Below, one piece after another: positions 39,118-49,185 of a DNA stretch of 64,000 nt (position 1 is the stretch's first letter; every line of letters begins with the position of its first letter). Source of the stretch: Achromobacter sp. HZ34 (GTDB taxonomy: Bacteria; Pseudomonadota; Gammaproteobacteria; Burkholderiales; Burkholderiaceae_B); assembly GCF_002209485.1 (NCBI RefSeq), contig NZ_NJIX01000001.1:992001-1056000 (forward strand). The letters run 5' to 3'. The translations under genes and the position numbers were made by a program. The notes beneath the pieces were generated by a model. The model was not told the DNA's origin. It did no database searches and saw only the letters and a list, made by a program, of their open reading frames with translations.

Positions 39118-39996
39118 TTATTTGTCCTGACGCGGATCCAGGGCGTCGCGCAAGCCGTCGCCCAACAGGTTGAATCCCAGCACCGCCAGGAAAATCGCCG
39201 AGCCCGGGAAAATCGACATCCAGGGCGCCTGCGTCATGAAGTTTTTCGCCGTGTTCAACATCGAGCCCCAGGACGGATTGGGCGGTTGCAAGCCCAGGCC
39301 CAGGAAAGACAGGCTGGCCTCGGCGATGATGGCCGTGGCGATGGTGATGGTGGCCTGCACGATCAGCGGCGCCATGATGTTCGGCAGCACGTGCCGCACA
39401 AGGATGCGCGTATCGGACGCACCCAGGGCCCGCGCGCTCTGCACGTAGTCCTCGCTGCGCACCGCCAGCGCCTGCCCGCGCGCCAGGCGCACGAACTTGG
39501 GCGCGGCCGACACCCCGATGGCGATCATGGCATTGACCAGGCTGGGCCCGAGAAACGCCGCCAGCGCGATTGCCAGGATCAGGAAGGGAATCGCCAGCAG
39601 CGCCTCGGTCACGCGCGAGATCACGCTGTCGGTCCAGCCGCCGAAGTAGCCGGCCGCCAGCCCGAAAGGCACACCCACCACCATGGCGATGACCACGGAC
39701 GCCAGGCCCGCCATCAGCGACGCACGGGCGCCGAAGACCATGCGGCTGAAGATGTCACGGCCCAGCTCGTCGGTGCCCAGCCAGAAGGTGGCCGACGGCG
39801 CCTTGCGGATGGTCGAGAAGCTGGTCTGGAAAGGATCGTGGTTGGCGATCAGCGGCGCCAGGATGGCGACCACCACGAAGAACAGGACAATCGCCGCGCC
39901 CACCATGGCGATGCGATTGCGTTTGAATTTACCCCAGGCCCGGTTGCCGCTACGTGGCGGCACGGTGGGCGCGGGTGCGGCGGAAGTTGCGCTCAT
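39118..39996 (-). CDS. dppC: peptide ABC transporter permease, DppC type, second copy
   Basis: This 292-aa permease has a Pro/Ala-rich cytoplasmic N-terminus (to about residue 35), one helix, the OppC signature [27 protein letters not shown] and five more helices. The contact loop is [28 protein letters not shown]. Its ATG overlaps the dppB stop by four bases (ATGA), so the two are translationally coupled. Confidence 0.92.
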   Translation of the reverse strand: MSATSAAPAPTVPPRSGNRAWGKFKRNRIAMVGAAIVLFFVVVAILAPLIANHDPFQTSFSTIRKAPSATFWLGTDELGRDIFSRMVFGARASLMAGLASVVIAMVVGVPFGLAAGYFGGWTDSVISRVTEALLAIPFLILAIALAAFLGPSLVNAMIAIGVSAAPKFVRLARGQALAVRSEDYVQSARALGASDTRILVRHVLPNIMAPLIVQATITIATAIIAEASLSFLGLGLQPPNPSWGSMLNTAKNFMTQAPWMSIFPGSAIFLAVLGFNLLGDGLRDALDPRQDK

Positions 39997-40937
39997 GAGT
40001 GCCTCAGACGGGGATTGACGACGATGTAGAGAATATCGGCCAGCAGGTTCATGGCGATGAAGCCCACGGCCACGCACAGCACCACGCCCTGCACCACCGC
40101 GTAGTCGCGGTTGAACACGGCGTCGACCACCAGCTTGCCGAAACCGGGAATGGTGAACACCTGCTCCGTCAGCACGGCGCCGGCCAGCAGTTCACCGAAC
40201 AGCAGCGTGACCAGGGTGATGATGGGCATCAGCGCATTGCGCAAGGCATGGCGCATCACCACGTTGCGCGGCGACACGCCCTTGGCGCGGGCGGTGCGCA
40301 CATAGTCGGCGCCCAGCGCTTCCAGCATGGACGAGCGCGTATGGCGCATCAGGTAGGCCGCCAGCGACGTCGACAGCACAATGGCCGGCATCAGCATGGT
40401 CTTCATCGACAACCAGAAATCCTCGAAGGGCGACACATAGCCCGACGCGGGCAGCCAGCGCAGCTGCACGGACACCACCATGATCAGGATGATGCCCAGC
40501 CAGAAATTGGGTATGGACATGCCGGATAGCGCCGCCACGTTGGCGCCGTACTCCGTGAGCTTGCCCTTGCGCACCGCCGCCAGGATGCCTGTTGGTATTC
40601 CCACGATCAGCGCCAGCACCATGGCCATGGCAGCCAGTTGCAGGGTCACGGGCAGCTTCTGGGCAATCAACTCGGTAACGGGCACGTCGGTGCGCAGGGA
40701 CTTGCCCAGGTCACCGGTCAGCACCTGCTTGACCCACGCCACGTATTGGACGGGCATGGGATCGTTGAGATGGTATTTCTCACGCAGGTAGTCGAGGACC
40801 GCGGGGTCGCGTTCCTCTCCCGCCAGGGTCAGCACGGGATCGCCCGGCAACAGTTTTTGCAGCGCGAACACGATGATCGACACCAGTATCAGTGTCGGTA
40901 TCGCGACGATCACACGGCGCAGGATGAGCTTGATCAT
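39993..40937 (-). CDS. dppB: peptide ABC transporter permease, DppB type, second copy
   Basis: This 314-aa permease starts MIKLILRRVIVAIPTLILVSIIVFALQKLLPGDPVLTLAGEERD. The contact loop is [29 protein letters not shown]. The ATG at 40935-40937 is the standard family start; upstream in-frame sequence is not membrane-like. It lies 86 bases after the receptor gene stop, so the operon is probably continuous. Confidence 0.92.
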   Translation of the reverse strand: MIKLILRRVIVAIPTLILVSIIVFALQKLLPGDPVLTLAGEERDPAVLDYLREKYHLNDPMPVQYVAWVKQVLTGDLGKSLRTDVPVTELIAQKLPVTLQLAAMAMVLALIVGIPTGILAAVRKGKLTEYGANVAALSGMSIPNFWLGIILIMVVSVQLRWLPASGYVSPFEDFWLSMKTMLMPAIVLSTSLAAYLMRHTRSSMLEALGADYVRTARAKGVSPRNVVMRHALRNALMPIITLVTLLFGELLAGAVLTEQVFTIPGFGKLVVDAVFNRDYAVVQGVVLCVAVGFIAMNLLADILYIVVNPRLRHS

Positions 40938-41023
40938 GGGGGTACCGCAAGGGTAAGTCTTGAAAAATGCCAAACGCGCGGAATCTTCCCACAGGGGGAA
41001 GACACCGCGCGCCAAAGCTTGCT

Positions 41024-42538
41024 TTACTTCTGGGCGAAGGACACGCCCTTCAGACGGATCATACCGTCAGGGTACGGCATGAAACCTTGCACCTTGCGCT
41101 GCATCGCGAAAGGCCAGGGCTGGAAGTACAGGAACGTATCGGCCACATCCTTGCGCAGGATGGTCTGGGCCTGGTCGTACAGGGCCTTGCGCTTGGCTTC
41201 GTCCGGCACCTTGCGGGCATCGAACAGCAGCTTGTCCACGTCGGCATTGCAATACTGGCCATCGTTCAGTTCGCCCTTGCAGGTGACGAACTGGGTGATG
41301 TTGCCGTCCGGGTCGGGACGGCCGGACCAGCCGCGCAAGGCCACTTCGAAGTTGCCGTTGTGCATCTGGCCCAGCAAGGCGGCGTAGTCGGTGGGTCGCA
41401 GGCTGAGTTCGATGCCGGCTTCACGCGCCATGGCCTGGATCATTTCGGCGATCGCGGCGGTGGTCGTGTTGTTGCCGAAGGCGAGTTCGCCCTTGACCTG
41501 CGGCTTGCCGGCTTCCTTCAGCAACGCCTTGGCCTTCTCGACGTCGCGCTTGACCAGCGGGAACTTGTCGCTGTGGTAAGGGCTGGCCGGGGGAAACGGC
41601 TGGTTGGCCGCCTGGTAGATGCCGCCACCCACCACCTCATTGATGGCGTCACGGTCCAGCGACAGCTCGAACGCTTCGCGCACGCGCGGGTCGCGGAAAG
41701 GATTGCTTTCCGCGCGCTTGCCGTTGTTCGAGTTGAACACCACTTCCTGGAAGCCCAGGCCGGCCACCGACGAGAAGTGCAGGCTGCTGTCCTTCTTGAC
41801 GTCGGGCGCGTCGGACGGGCTCAGGCGCTCCAGCATATCCAGTCCGCCGGCGCGCAGGTTCTGCAGGCGCACGGTGGTATCCGGAATCGGCAGGAAGGTG
41901 ATGCGACTGAAATGGTAGTCCTTGGCGTCGTAGTACTTGTCGAACTTGTCCAGCACGATGCGATCGTTCTGCACGCGTTCGACGAACTTGTACGGGCCCG
42001 AGCAGATCGGCTTGCGGCCTACCGCGTTGGGATCCTTGGGATCGAAGCTGTCGGGCGCCAGCATCATGCCGGCGCGGTCGCTAAGCTGGGCCAGCAGCGT
42101 GGCATCGGGCCCCTTGAGCGTCAGCACCAGGGTTTCGGCATCCGGCGCCTCGACCTTGTCCACCGATGCCAGTTCGCCCTTGCGGAAGCTGTCCGGCAAG
42201 GTGCGCGCGCGGTCCAGGTTGGCCTTGGCGGCAGCGGCGTCGAACTTGCTGCCGTCATGGAACACGACGTCCTTGCGCAGCTTGAACGTCAACACCGTGT
42301 TGTCGGTGTTCCAGTTCCACGACGTCGCCAGTTGCGGCACGATGTGCAGGCGCGGATCGATGTCGACCAGCTTGTCGCACAGCGAAGTGAAAACGATGCG
42401 GCCGACGTAGGTGCGCGCGCGCGCCGGGTCGAGCACATCCGGGTCTTCCTGCAGGCCGATGCGGATCTCCTGCGCCAACGTGGCGCCGGAAGCCAGCATC
42501 AGGACCGCGGCGCCGATGGCGCTTGCCAGTTTTTTCAT
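41024..42538 (-). CDS. peptide ABC transporter substrate-binding protein (SBP_bac_5), second copy
   Basis: This 504-aa receptor has a Sec signal (MKKLASAIGAAVLMLASGATLA, cut near residue 22), then QEIRIGLQEDPDVLDPARARTYVGRIVFTSLCDKLVDID, typical of dipeptide/glutathione-binding proteins. The C-terminus has the segment AQTILRKDVADTFLYFQPWPFAM. It lies between the gamma-glutamyltransferase and the permeases. The ligand could be gamma-glutamyl peptides or glutathione, by inference from that neighbour. Confidence 0.9.
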   Translation of the reverse strand: MKKLASAIGAAVLMLASGATLAQEIRIGLQEDPDVLDPARARTYVGRIVFTSLCDKLVDIDPRLHIVPQLATSWNWNTDNTVLTFKLRKDVVFHDGSKFDAAAAKANLDRARTLPDSFRKGELASVDKVEAPDAETLVLTLKGPDATLLAQLSDRAGMMLAPDSFDPKDPNAVGRKPICSGPYKFVERVQNDRIVLDKFDKYYDAKDYHFSRITFLPIPDTTVRLQNLRAGGLDMLERLSPSDAPDVKKDSSLHFSSVAGLGFQEVVFNSNNGKRAESNPFRDPRVREAFELSLDRDAINEVVGGGIYQAANQPFPPASPYHSDKFPLVKRDVEKAKALLKEAGKPQVKGELAFGNNTTTAAIAEMIQAMAREAGIELSLRPTDYAALLGQMHNGNFEVALRGWSGRPDPDGNITQFVTCKGELNDGQYCNADVDKLLFDARKVPDEAKRKALYDQAQTILRKDVADTFLYFQPWPFAMQRKVQGFMPYPDGMIRLKGVSFAQK

Positions 42539-42576
42539 ATTCCCTTATCCCCTAGGAGTGATCGATCTAACAGGCT

Positions 42577-44205
42577 TCAGAAGCCCACTGCCTGGCCGTC
42601 GCGGCGGCTGTCGCTGGCGGCGACGTAGCCCAGGTCGTGGTCGCTTTCCGACATGCGCCAGATGAACTGGCCGGAGCCGAAGTCCATGTAGGGATCGTTC
42701 ACGCTCTTCAGCACGTGGCCCAGGTTCTTCAACCCTTCCACGGTGCTGGCGGGCATGGTCGATTCCAGGTCCAGCGTGAAGTCACGGTTGACCTTCCAGC
42801 GCGGTGCGTCGCAGGCGGCCTGCGGGTTCTGATGATAGTCCAGCATGCGCGAGACTGTCTGCAGATGGCCTTGCGGTTGCATGTCGCCGCCCATGACGCC
42901 GAAGCTCATGACGGGTTTGCCGTCGCGCGTCAGGAAGCCGGGGATGATGGTCTGGAAGGGACGATGGCCGCCCTTCACCACGTTGGCCGCCTTCGGATCC
43001 ATGGAGAAACCGACGCCGCGGTTCTGCAGGCTGATGCCGGTGCCCGGCACCACCACGCCCGAGCCGAAGCCCATGTAGTTGGACATGATGAAGGACACCA
43101 TCATGCCGCTTTCGTCGGCGGTGGTCATGTAGATGGTGCCGCCGGCGTGCGGACGGCCCGCGGCGAAATGCGTGGCGCGGTCCAGGTTGATGAGCTTGGC
43201 GCGCGAGGCCAGGTAGGCATCGTCGAGCATCTGCTCGGGGGTCACTTCCATGGTGCGGGGGTCGCCGACGTACTTGTACAGGTCGGCGAAGGCCAGCTTC
43301 ATGGCTTCGATCTGCAGATGCTGCGCGCGCACCGAGTCCAGCGGCAGGCCGGCCTGGTCGAAGCGGTCGAGAATGCCCAGCGCGATCAGCGCAGCGATGC
43401 CCTGGCCGTTCGGGGGGATCTCGTGTACTTCGTAGCCGCGGTATTTGCGCGAGATGGGCTTGACGAAGTCGGGACGGTAGTTGCGCAGGTCGTCCAGGGT
43501 CATGGCGCCGCCGTTGGCCTTGGCGTGAGCGACGATCTTGGCGGCGATGTCGCCTTCGTAGTAGTCGCGGCCCTTGCTTTCAGCGATGCGGCGCAGGGTC
43601 CAGGCGGCTTCCGGAATGCGGAAGTGTTCGCCGACGGCGGGGGCGCGGCCATTGGGCATGAAGGCCTCGGCGAAGCCGGGCTGGTCTTTCAGTTCGGCGG
43701 CGGCGGCTTCCCACTTGCGGGCGGTGATGGGGGGCACGGTGTAGCCGCGCTCGGCCACTTCGATGGCGGGCTCGAACAGGGTTTCGAAGGGCAGCTTGCC
43801 GAATTTCTCGTGCAGGGCGGCCCAGCCGGCGACGGCGCCGGGGACGGTGACGGTATCCCAGCCGCGCTTGGGCTGGACGGCCAGCCCGTCCTTGCCGGTG
43901 CCGTATTTGTTCTTGAAGTAGTCGACGTTCCAGGCGGCCGGGGCCACGCCGGAAGAATTCAGGCCTTGCAGTTCCTTGCCGTCCCACACGATGGCGAAGC
44001 AATCGCTGCCCAGGCCGCAGGAGACCGGTTCCGTCAGCGTGATCGTGGCTGCCGCGGCGATGGCTGCGTCGATGGCGCTACCGCCCTTGAGCAGCATGCG
44101 CAGGCCGGCTTGCGCGGCCAGCGGATGCGAGGTCGACACGATATTGCGTGCGAACAAGGGCGCGCGGATGGTCGGATACGGGTTTTCCCAGATGAAATTC
44201 TTCAT
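42577..44205 (-). CDS. gamma-glutamyltransferase family protein
   Basis: This 542-aa Ntn-hydrolase family protein should self-cleave before Thr371 (segment YMTTADESGMMVSF). Family features include STSHPLAAQAGLRMLLKGGSAIDAAIAAA near residue 35, SGLGSD-like CGLGSD near 65, and GVMGGDMQPQGHLQ near 435. There is no signal peptide, so it acts in the cytoplasm, unlike E. coli Ggt. Heading a peptide ABC operon, it probably hydrolyses imported gamma-glutamyl compounds (inference). The ATG at 44203-44205 is the conserved start. Confidence 0.9.
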   Translation of the reverse strand: MKNFIWENPYPTIRAPLFARNIVSTSHPLAAQAGLRMLLKGGSAIDAAIAAAATITLTEPVSCGLGSDCFAIVWDGKELQGLNSSGVAPAAWNVDYFKNKYGTGKDGLAVQPKRGWDTVTVPGAVAGWAALHEKFGKLPFETLFEPAIEVAERGYTVPPITARKWEAAAAELKDQPGFAEAFMPNGRAPAVGEHFRIPEAAWTLRRIAESKGRDYYEGDIAAKIVAHAKANGGAMTLDDLRNYRPDFVKPISRKYRGYEVHEIPPNGQGIAALIALGILDRFDQAGLPLDSVRAQHLQIEAMKLAFADLYKYVGDPRTMEVTPEQMLDDAYLASRAKLINLDRATHFAAGRPHAGGTIYMTTADESGMMVSFIMSNYMGFGSGVVVPGTGISLQNRGVGFSMDPKAANVVKGGHRPFQTIIPGFLTRDGKPVMSFGVMGGDMQPQGHLQTVSRMLDYHQNPQAACDAPRWKVNRDFTLDLESTMPASTVEGLKNLGHVLKSVNDPYMDFGSGQFIWRMSESDHDLGYVAASDSRRDGQAVGF

Positions 44206-44263
44206 ATGACGCTCGGCAGGAAGTAAATGGCGTGGGTCAGGCAAACCACGCAAGGTACACGCG

Positions 44264-44288
44264 TGATTTAATTAAATCAATTTGATTT
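44264..44288. promoter_or_regulatory. overlapping palindromes, candidate operator of the ggt/LysR region
   Basis: TGATTTAATTAAATCA (44264-44279) is a perfect 16-bp palindrome. It shares its right arm with a second dyad, AAATCAA-T-TTGATTT (44274-44288). The result is three half-sites TGATTT / AAATCA / TTGATTT. Confidence 0.6.
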
Positions 44289-44350
44289 TTTGTTGTGTCA
44301 TACAAGAAAATTTTATGAGTCGTTGGGATGTCTTATTCGCCTGCGGCGGC

Positions 44351-44390
44351 CACCTGCGGGTCAGGTGGGCGCGGCCTACCGGCCGCGCCC
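44351..44390. repeat. two adjacent stem-loops in the LysR leader
   Basis: CACCTG/CAGGTG (44351-44367, five-base loop) abuts a perfect 10-bp stem GGGCGCGGCC/GGCCGCGCCC (44367-44390, loop TACC). No T-run follows, so it is not a classic terminator. Confidence 0.6.
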
Positions 44391-44559
44391 GTTGTCTGGG
44401 AGGGGCCTGCGGCAACGAACCAGCATGGCAGCGGGTTGGCCGCGACAGCGGGACGGCCGTGGCAGCGCGTCGGCCCCGACAGCGGGTCGGCGGTGAGGGG
44501 CCACGATCTGCGGTGTTGGTGGCGAACCGAAATTCAATATTCATGAGCATTGATCTCAC

Positions 44560-45447
44560 ATGAGCACTGTCCGATTTCTGCGTACTTTTGTGGCCGTCTC
44601 TCGTTACGGCTCTTTTTCGGAGGCGGCCGAGCGGGTGGCGTTGACGCAGGCGGCCGTGAGTTTCCAGATGCGCGCGCTGGAAGAAGAACTGGGCCGGGAG
44701 CTGTTCGATCGCAGCGGGCGGCTGGCTATCCTCAATGCCGCCGGACGCGACCTGCTGCCGGAAATCAAGCAATTCCTGGATCTGTACGAAAGAATACGCT
44801 CCCCCCGCCGCCCCGGCCCCGGCGAACTGGCCGGATCCGTGGCCATCGGCGCCATCGTGTCATGCATGGGCCTGTTATCCAAGGCCGTATCTACCCTGAA
44901 GCGCGAACACGACGGCCTGGACGTGCGCCTGTTCTCGGGCAAATCCAGCGAACTGGCGGGCAAGGTCGAAAGCGGCGAACTGGACGCCGCCCTGGTCGTG
45001 GAATCCGGCCGCCGCGTGGCCAGCACGCGCTGGACGCCGCTCTACGAAGAACCCCTGGTGGTCATCGCCCCCGCCAAGGCCACGGGCGCCACCCTGCATG
45101 AACTGCTGGAGGGCAACCCCTTCCTGCGTTTCGACCGCACCCAGCGCACCGGCCTGCAGATCGACCGCGTGCTGCGGCGCCTGAACGTGCACGTGCATGA
45201 GTTCCTGGAGCTGAACGCGATCGAGACCGTGGTGGAGCTGGTCAGGCAGGAAGTGGGCGTCACCCTGCTGCCCTTGCTGAAGGCCGCGCAATGGGCAACG
45301 GCGCCGGACCTGCGGGTGTTACCGCTGCCGGAAGACATCGGCGCGGTCGTACGGTCCATAGGCCTGATCGACCGGCGCGAACACTCACGCCAAGCCATCA
45401 CCGATTCAATCTTCCAGCGCTGCGCGCAGCTACAGGACGACCGTTAG
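44560..45447 (+). CDS. LysR family regulator, probably of the ggt-dpp operon
   Basis: This 295-aa protein has an HTH at residues 1-58 (MSTVRFLRTFVAVSRYGSFSEAAERVALTQAAVSFQMRALEEELGRELFDRSGR) and a LysR effector domain. It is divergent from the gamma-glutamyltransferase/peptide transport operon across a palindrome-rich gap, the normal layout for a LysR regulator and its target. It ends 16 bases before the converging glnB. Confidence 0.9.
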   Translation: MSTVRFLRTFVAVSRYGSFSEAAERVALTQAAVSFQMRALEEELGRELFDRSGRLAILNAAGRDLLPEIKQFLDLYERIRSPRRPGPGELAGSVAIGAIVSCMGLLSKAVSTLKREHDGLDVRLFSGKSSELAGKVESGELDAALVVESGRRVASTRWTPLYEEPLVVIAPAKATGATLHELLEGNPFLRFDRTQRTGLQIDRVLRRLNVHVHEFLELNAIETVVELVRQEVGVTLLPLLKAAQWATAPDLRVLPLPEDIGAVVRSIGLIDRREHSRQAITDSIFQRCAQLQDDR

Positions 45448-45463
45448 AACTCGGGGGGGAGCC

Positions 45464-45814
<351 letters not shown>

Positions 45815-45832
45815 CTACTTTTATATCGAGGC

Positions 45833-47485
45833 TCAGGCGGTTTCGCGAAAGCCGTTGGTGACAGGATAGCGCCAATCCCGGCCGAACGCGCGCGGCGTGA
45901 TGCGCGGCCCCGGCGGCGCCTGGCGGCGCTTGTATTCATTGATGCGGATCAGGCGCACGACCTGCTCCACCGCTTCCCGCGGAAAGCCCGCGGCGACGAT
46001 CTCGGCGGCCGACTCGTTGCGCTCCATATAGCGCTCGATGATGCCATCCAGGATGTCATAGGGCGGCAGGCTGTCCTGATCCTTCTGGTCCTCGCGCAAC
46101 TCCGCCGACGGCGGCCGCGTGATGATGCGGTCCGGGATGATCTCCTGCTCCCGGTTGCGCCACACCGCCAGGCGGTACACCAGCGTCTTGGGCACGTCCT
46201 TGATGACGGCGAACCCGCCCGCCATGTCGCCGTACAGCGTGCAATAGCCGGTCGTCATTTCCGACTTGTTGCCGGTGGTCAGCACCAGCCGGCCCGTCTT
46301 GTTGGACAGCGCCATCAGCAGGGTGCCGCGCGCACGCGCCTGGATGTTCTCTTCCGTGGCATCCACCGCCAACCCCGCGAAATGCGGCGCCAGCATGGCT
46401 TCGAACGAATCCACCACCGAACCGATGGTGATGACGTCATAACGCACGCCCAGGCGCCTGGCCATGTCCTCGGCGTCGATCTGCGAAATATCCGCCGTAT
46501 AGCGCGACGGCATCATGACGGCGCGCACGTTGTCCGCGCCCAGCGCGTCCACTGCCACCGCCAGCACCACGGCCGAATCGATGCCGCCCGACAGTCCGAT
46601 GATCACACCGGGAAAACGATTCTTGCCCAGGTAGTCGCGCACGCCCAGCACCAGCGCCTGCCACACCTGCGCTTCGGTCCGCCCTTCGACCACGCCCGGC
46701 GCCTGCAGCGGCGCCACGGGCCGCACATTGCCTTCGGCGTCCACCTCGACGGACTGCACGGCTTCGGCGAAATCCGCCAGCCGCGCCGTCATCCGGCCGG
46801 CGCGGTCCATGGCGAAGGACGCGCCGTCGAACACCAGTTCATCCTGTCCACCCACCAGATTGGCGTAGATCACCGCGCAATCGCTGACGCTCACGCAGTG
46901 GCGCGCCACGCGCTGGCGTTCGTCCTGCTTGCCGGTGTTGTAGGGGGAAGCATTGGGCACCAGCAGCACCCGGGCCCCGGCCGCGCGCGCGGCGGTGGGT
47001 GCGCGGTCGAACCACATGTCCTCGCAGATCACCACGCCGAACGTGACGCCGGCGACCTCGAACGTCAGCGGCGTGCCGTCCGCCTGGAAATACCGCTGCT
47101 CGTCGAACACCGAATAATTGGGCAGCTCGCGCTTGCGGTAGCAGCCCAGCACCTGGCCCTCGAACAGCACGCTGGCGGCGTTGTACAGCGGCGAACCCGG
47201 CGCTCCTGCGGCGCTGTCGACGTGGCCGATCACCACCCGCAGCCCTTTGAATTGCGCCAATTCCTGGCGCAGGCCGTCGAGCACCCGCAACTGTTCCTGC
47301 ACGAATTGCGGCCGCAACAGCAGGTCTTCGGGCGGATAGCCGGTGAGCACCAGTTCCGGCGTCAGCAGGATGTCAGTGCCCTGTTCATGCGCCTGGCGCG
47401 CGGCCGCCAGCACGCGCTGGGCGTTACCGGCCAGGTCTCCGACACAAGCGTTGATCTGCGCGATAGAGACTCGGGCTGTGCTCAT
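45833..47485 (-). CDS. nadE: glutamine-hydrolysing NAD+ synthase
   Basis: This 550-aa two-domain enzyme makes NAD+ from nicotinate adenine dinucleotide. The N-terminal nitrilase-type amidase domain (1-250) has the Glu of LLTPELVLTGYPPEDLL, the Lys of YRKRELPNYSVFDE and the Cys of VVICEDMWFD. The C-terminal synthetase domain has the P-loop GLSGGIDSAVVLAVA near residue 295. Cotranscribed with glnB, which can link nitrogen status with NAD supply. Divergent from argH across 83 bases. Confidence 0.95.
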   Translation of the reverse strand: MSTARVSIAQINACVGDLAGNAQRVLAAARQAHEQGTDILLTPELVLTGYPPEDLLLRPQFVQEQLRVLDGLRQELAQFKGLRVVIGHVDSAAGAPGSPLYNAASVLFEGQVLGCYRKRELPNYSVFDEQRYFQADGTPLTFEVAGVTFGVVICEDMWFDRAPTAARAAGARVLLVPNASPYNTGKQDERQRVARHCVSVSDCAVIYANLVGGQDELVFDGASFAMDRAGRMTARLADFAEAVQSVEVDAEGNVRPVAPLQAPGVVEGRTEAQVWQALVLGVRDYLGKNRFPGVIIGLSGGIDSAVVLAVAVDALGADNVRAVMMPSRYTADISQIDAEDMARRLGVRYDVITIGSVVDSFEAMLAPHFAGLAVDATEENIQARARGTLLMALSNKTGRLVLTTGNKSEMTTGYCTLYGDMAGGFAVIKDVPKTLVYRLAVWRNREQEIIPDRIITRPPSAELREDQKDQDSLPPYDILDGIIERYMERNESAAEIVAAGFPREAVEQVVRLIRINEYKRRQAPPGPRITPRAFGRDWRYPVTNGFRETA

Positions 47486-47552
47486 TGCTGGGGATGCGGG
47501 GGCAGAAAAAGGAGGGATGAAATTATCGCATGCCGCGTTCTCGCCCGGGTTC

Positions 47553-47558
47553 TATAAT
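47553..47558 (+). promoter_or_regulatory. perfect -10 box 10 bases before argH
   Basis: TATAAT ends 10 bases before the argH ATG. No convincing -35 is seen and no Shine-Dalgarno lies between, so the transcript is likely leaderless or nearly so. Confidence 0.4.
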
Positions 47559-47568
47559 CCCCCCCACT

Positions 47569-49002
47569 ATGGCAAACACCAACGCAAATACCCCCTCCTC
47601 GTCGCAAGACCAGTTCGCCAACAAGGCGCAAGCCTGGTCCGCCCGCTTCTCCGAGCCGGTTTCCGATCTCGTCAAGCGCTACACCGCCTCGGTGGATTTC
47701 GACAAGCGCCTGGCGCGCCATGACATCCAGGGTTCATTGGCCCATGCCGACATGCTGGCCGCCCAGGGCATCATTTCCGACCAGGACCTGGCGGACATCC
47801 AGCGCGGCATGACGCAGATCCTCGGCGAAATCGACGCTGGCAGCTTCCAGTGGCTGCTCGACCTGGAAGACGTGCACCTGAACATCGAGAAACGCCTGGT
47901 GGAGCTGGTCGGCGATGCCGGCAAGCGCCTGCATACCGGCCGTTCGCGCAATGACCAGGTGGCCACGGACATCCGCCTGTGGTTGCGTGGGGAAATCGAT
48001 ATCCTGGTGGACCTGCTGCGCCAGCTGCGCCATGCCCTGGCCAGCGTGGCCCTGGAAAACGCCGCCACCATCATGCCGGGCTTCACCCATTTGCAGGTAG
48101 CCCAGCCCGTGACCTTCGGCCACCATCTGCTGGCGTATGCCGAAATGTTCGGCCGCGACGCCGAGCGCCTGGCCGACTGCCGCCGCCGCGTCAACCGCCT
48201 GCCCCTGGGCGCCGCGGCCCTGGCCGGCACCAGCTACCCCATCGATCGCGAGCGGGTCGCCCGCACCCTGGGCTTTGACGGCGTGTGCCGCAATTCGCTG
48301 GATGCGGTGTCGGATCGCGATTTCGCCATCGAATTCTGCGCCGCCGCCGCCCTGGTGATGACGCACGTTTCCCGTTTCTCGGAAGAACTGGTGCTGTGGA
48401 TGAGCCCGCGCGTGGGCTTCATCGACCTGGCCGACCGTTTCTGCACCGGCAGTTCCATCATGCCGCAGAAGAAGAATCCGGACGTCCCTGAACTGGCGCG
48501 AGGCAAGACCGGCCGCGTCAACGGCCATCTGGTGGCCCTGCTGACCTTGATGAAGGGCCAGCCCCTGGCCTACAACAAGGACAATCAGGAAGACAAGGAA
48601 GGCCTGTTCGACACCGCCGACACCCTGCGCGACACCTTGACCATTTTCGCGGACATGGCAGGCGGCATCAAAGTCAAGGCCGACAATATGCGGGCCGCGG
48701 CCCTGCAAGGCTTTGCCACGGCCACCGACCTGGCCGACTACCTGGTCAAGCGTGGCCTGCCCTTCCGCGATGCGCATGAAATCGTGGCCCATGCCGTGCG
48801 TGACTGCGAACAGCGCGGCTGCGACCTGGCCGACCTGACCCTGGCCGAACTGCAGGCCTACAACGCTTCCATCGGCGAAGACATCCACCAGGTGCTGACC
48901 CTGGAAGGCTCCGTCGCCGCGCGTGACCACATCGGCGGCACCGCTCCCGCCCGCGTGCGCGCCGAAGCCGAACGGGTGCTGGACGAAACGAAGGGCAGTT
49001 AA
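47569..49002 (+). CDS. argH: argininosuccinate lyase
   Basis: This 477-aa cytoplasmic enzyme splits argininosuccinate to arginine and fumarate, the last step of arginine synthesis. The fumarase/ASL signature [12 protein letters not shown] lies near residue 294; [18 protein letters not shown] near 120 and the typical start [13 protein letters not shown] are also present. An N-terminal extension of about 20 Asn/Thr/Ser-rich residues precedes the core. The ATG at 47569 is preferred to 47530, whose extra codons lie over the promoter. A strong terminator follows. Confidence 0.95.
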   Translation: MANTNANTPSSSQDQFANKAQAWSARFSEPVSDLVKRYTASVDFDKRLARHDIQGSLAHADMLAAQGIISDQDLADIQRGMTQILGEIDAGSFQWLLDLEDVHLNIEKRLVELVGDAGKRLHTGRSRNDQVATDIRLWLRGEIDILVDLLRQLRHALASVALENAATIMPGFTHLQVAQPVTFGHHLLAYAEMFGRDAERLADCRRRVNRLPLGAAALAGTSYPIDRERVARTLGFDGVCRNSLDAVSDRDFAIEFCAAAALVMTHVSRFSEELVLWMSPRVGFIDLADRFCTGSSIMPQKKNPDVPELARGKTGRVNGHLVALLTLMKGQPLAYNKDNQEDKEGLFDTADTLRDTLTIFADMAGGIKVKADNMRAAALQGFATATDLADYLVKRGLPFRDAHEIVAHAVRDCEQRGCDLADLTLAELQAYNASIGEDIHQVLTLEGSVAARDHIGGTAPARVRAEAERVLDETKGS

Positions 49003-49020
49003 TGTCAGAGGCATTGAATT

Positions 49021-49053
49021 AAAACAGGCACGCTGACGCGTGCCTGTTTTTTT
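49021..49053 (+). terminator. intrinsic terminator of argH
   Basis: A perfect 13-bp stem (49021-49033 with 49038-49050, loop TGAC) ends in seven T. It lies 18 bases past the argH stop. Confidence 0.95.
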
Positions 49054-49185
49054 GGAGTTTCTAAACGCCCCGAGCTCAAGACGGCCTGGTCACGGTCAGG
49101 GGATATGCCGCGGACCTGCCGCCCGCGGCCTATCCCTTGGCCGGGACGCCATCGGAGCCTCGGGTACAGTCTCCGCCAGGACTAC

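Larger units (their letters stand above)
44206..44559. other. divergent regulatory region between ggt and its LysR gene
   Basis: This 354-base gap has two parts. Bases 44260-44330 are strongly AT-rich and hold overlapping palindromes and presumably both promoters. Bases 44340-44520 are GC-rich, with stem-loops and repeats in the presumed LysR leader. No open frame looks coding. Confidence 0.7.
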
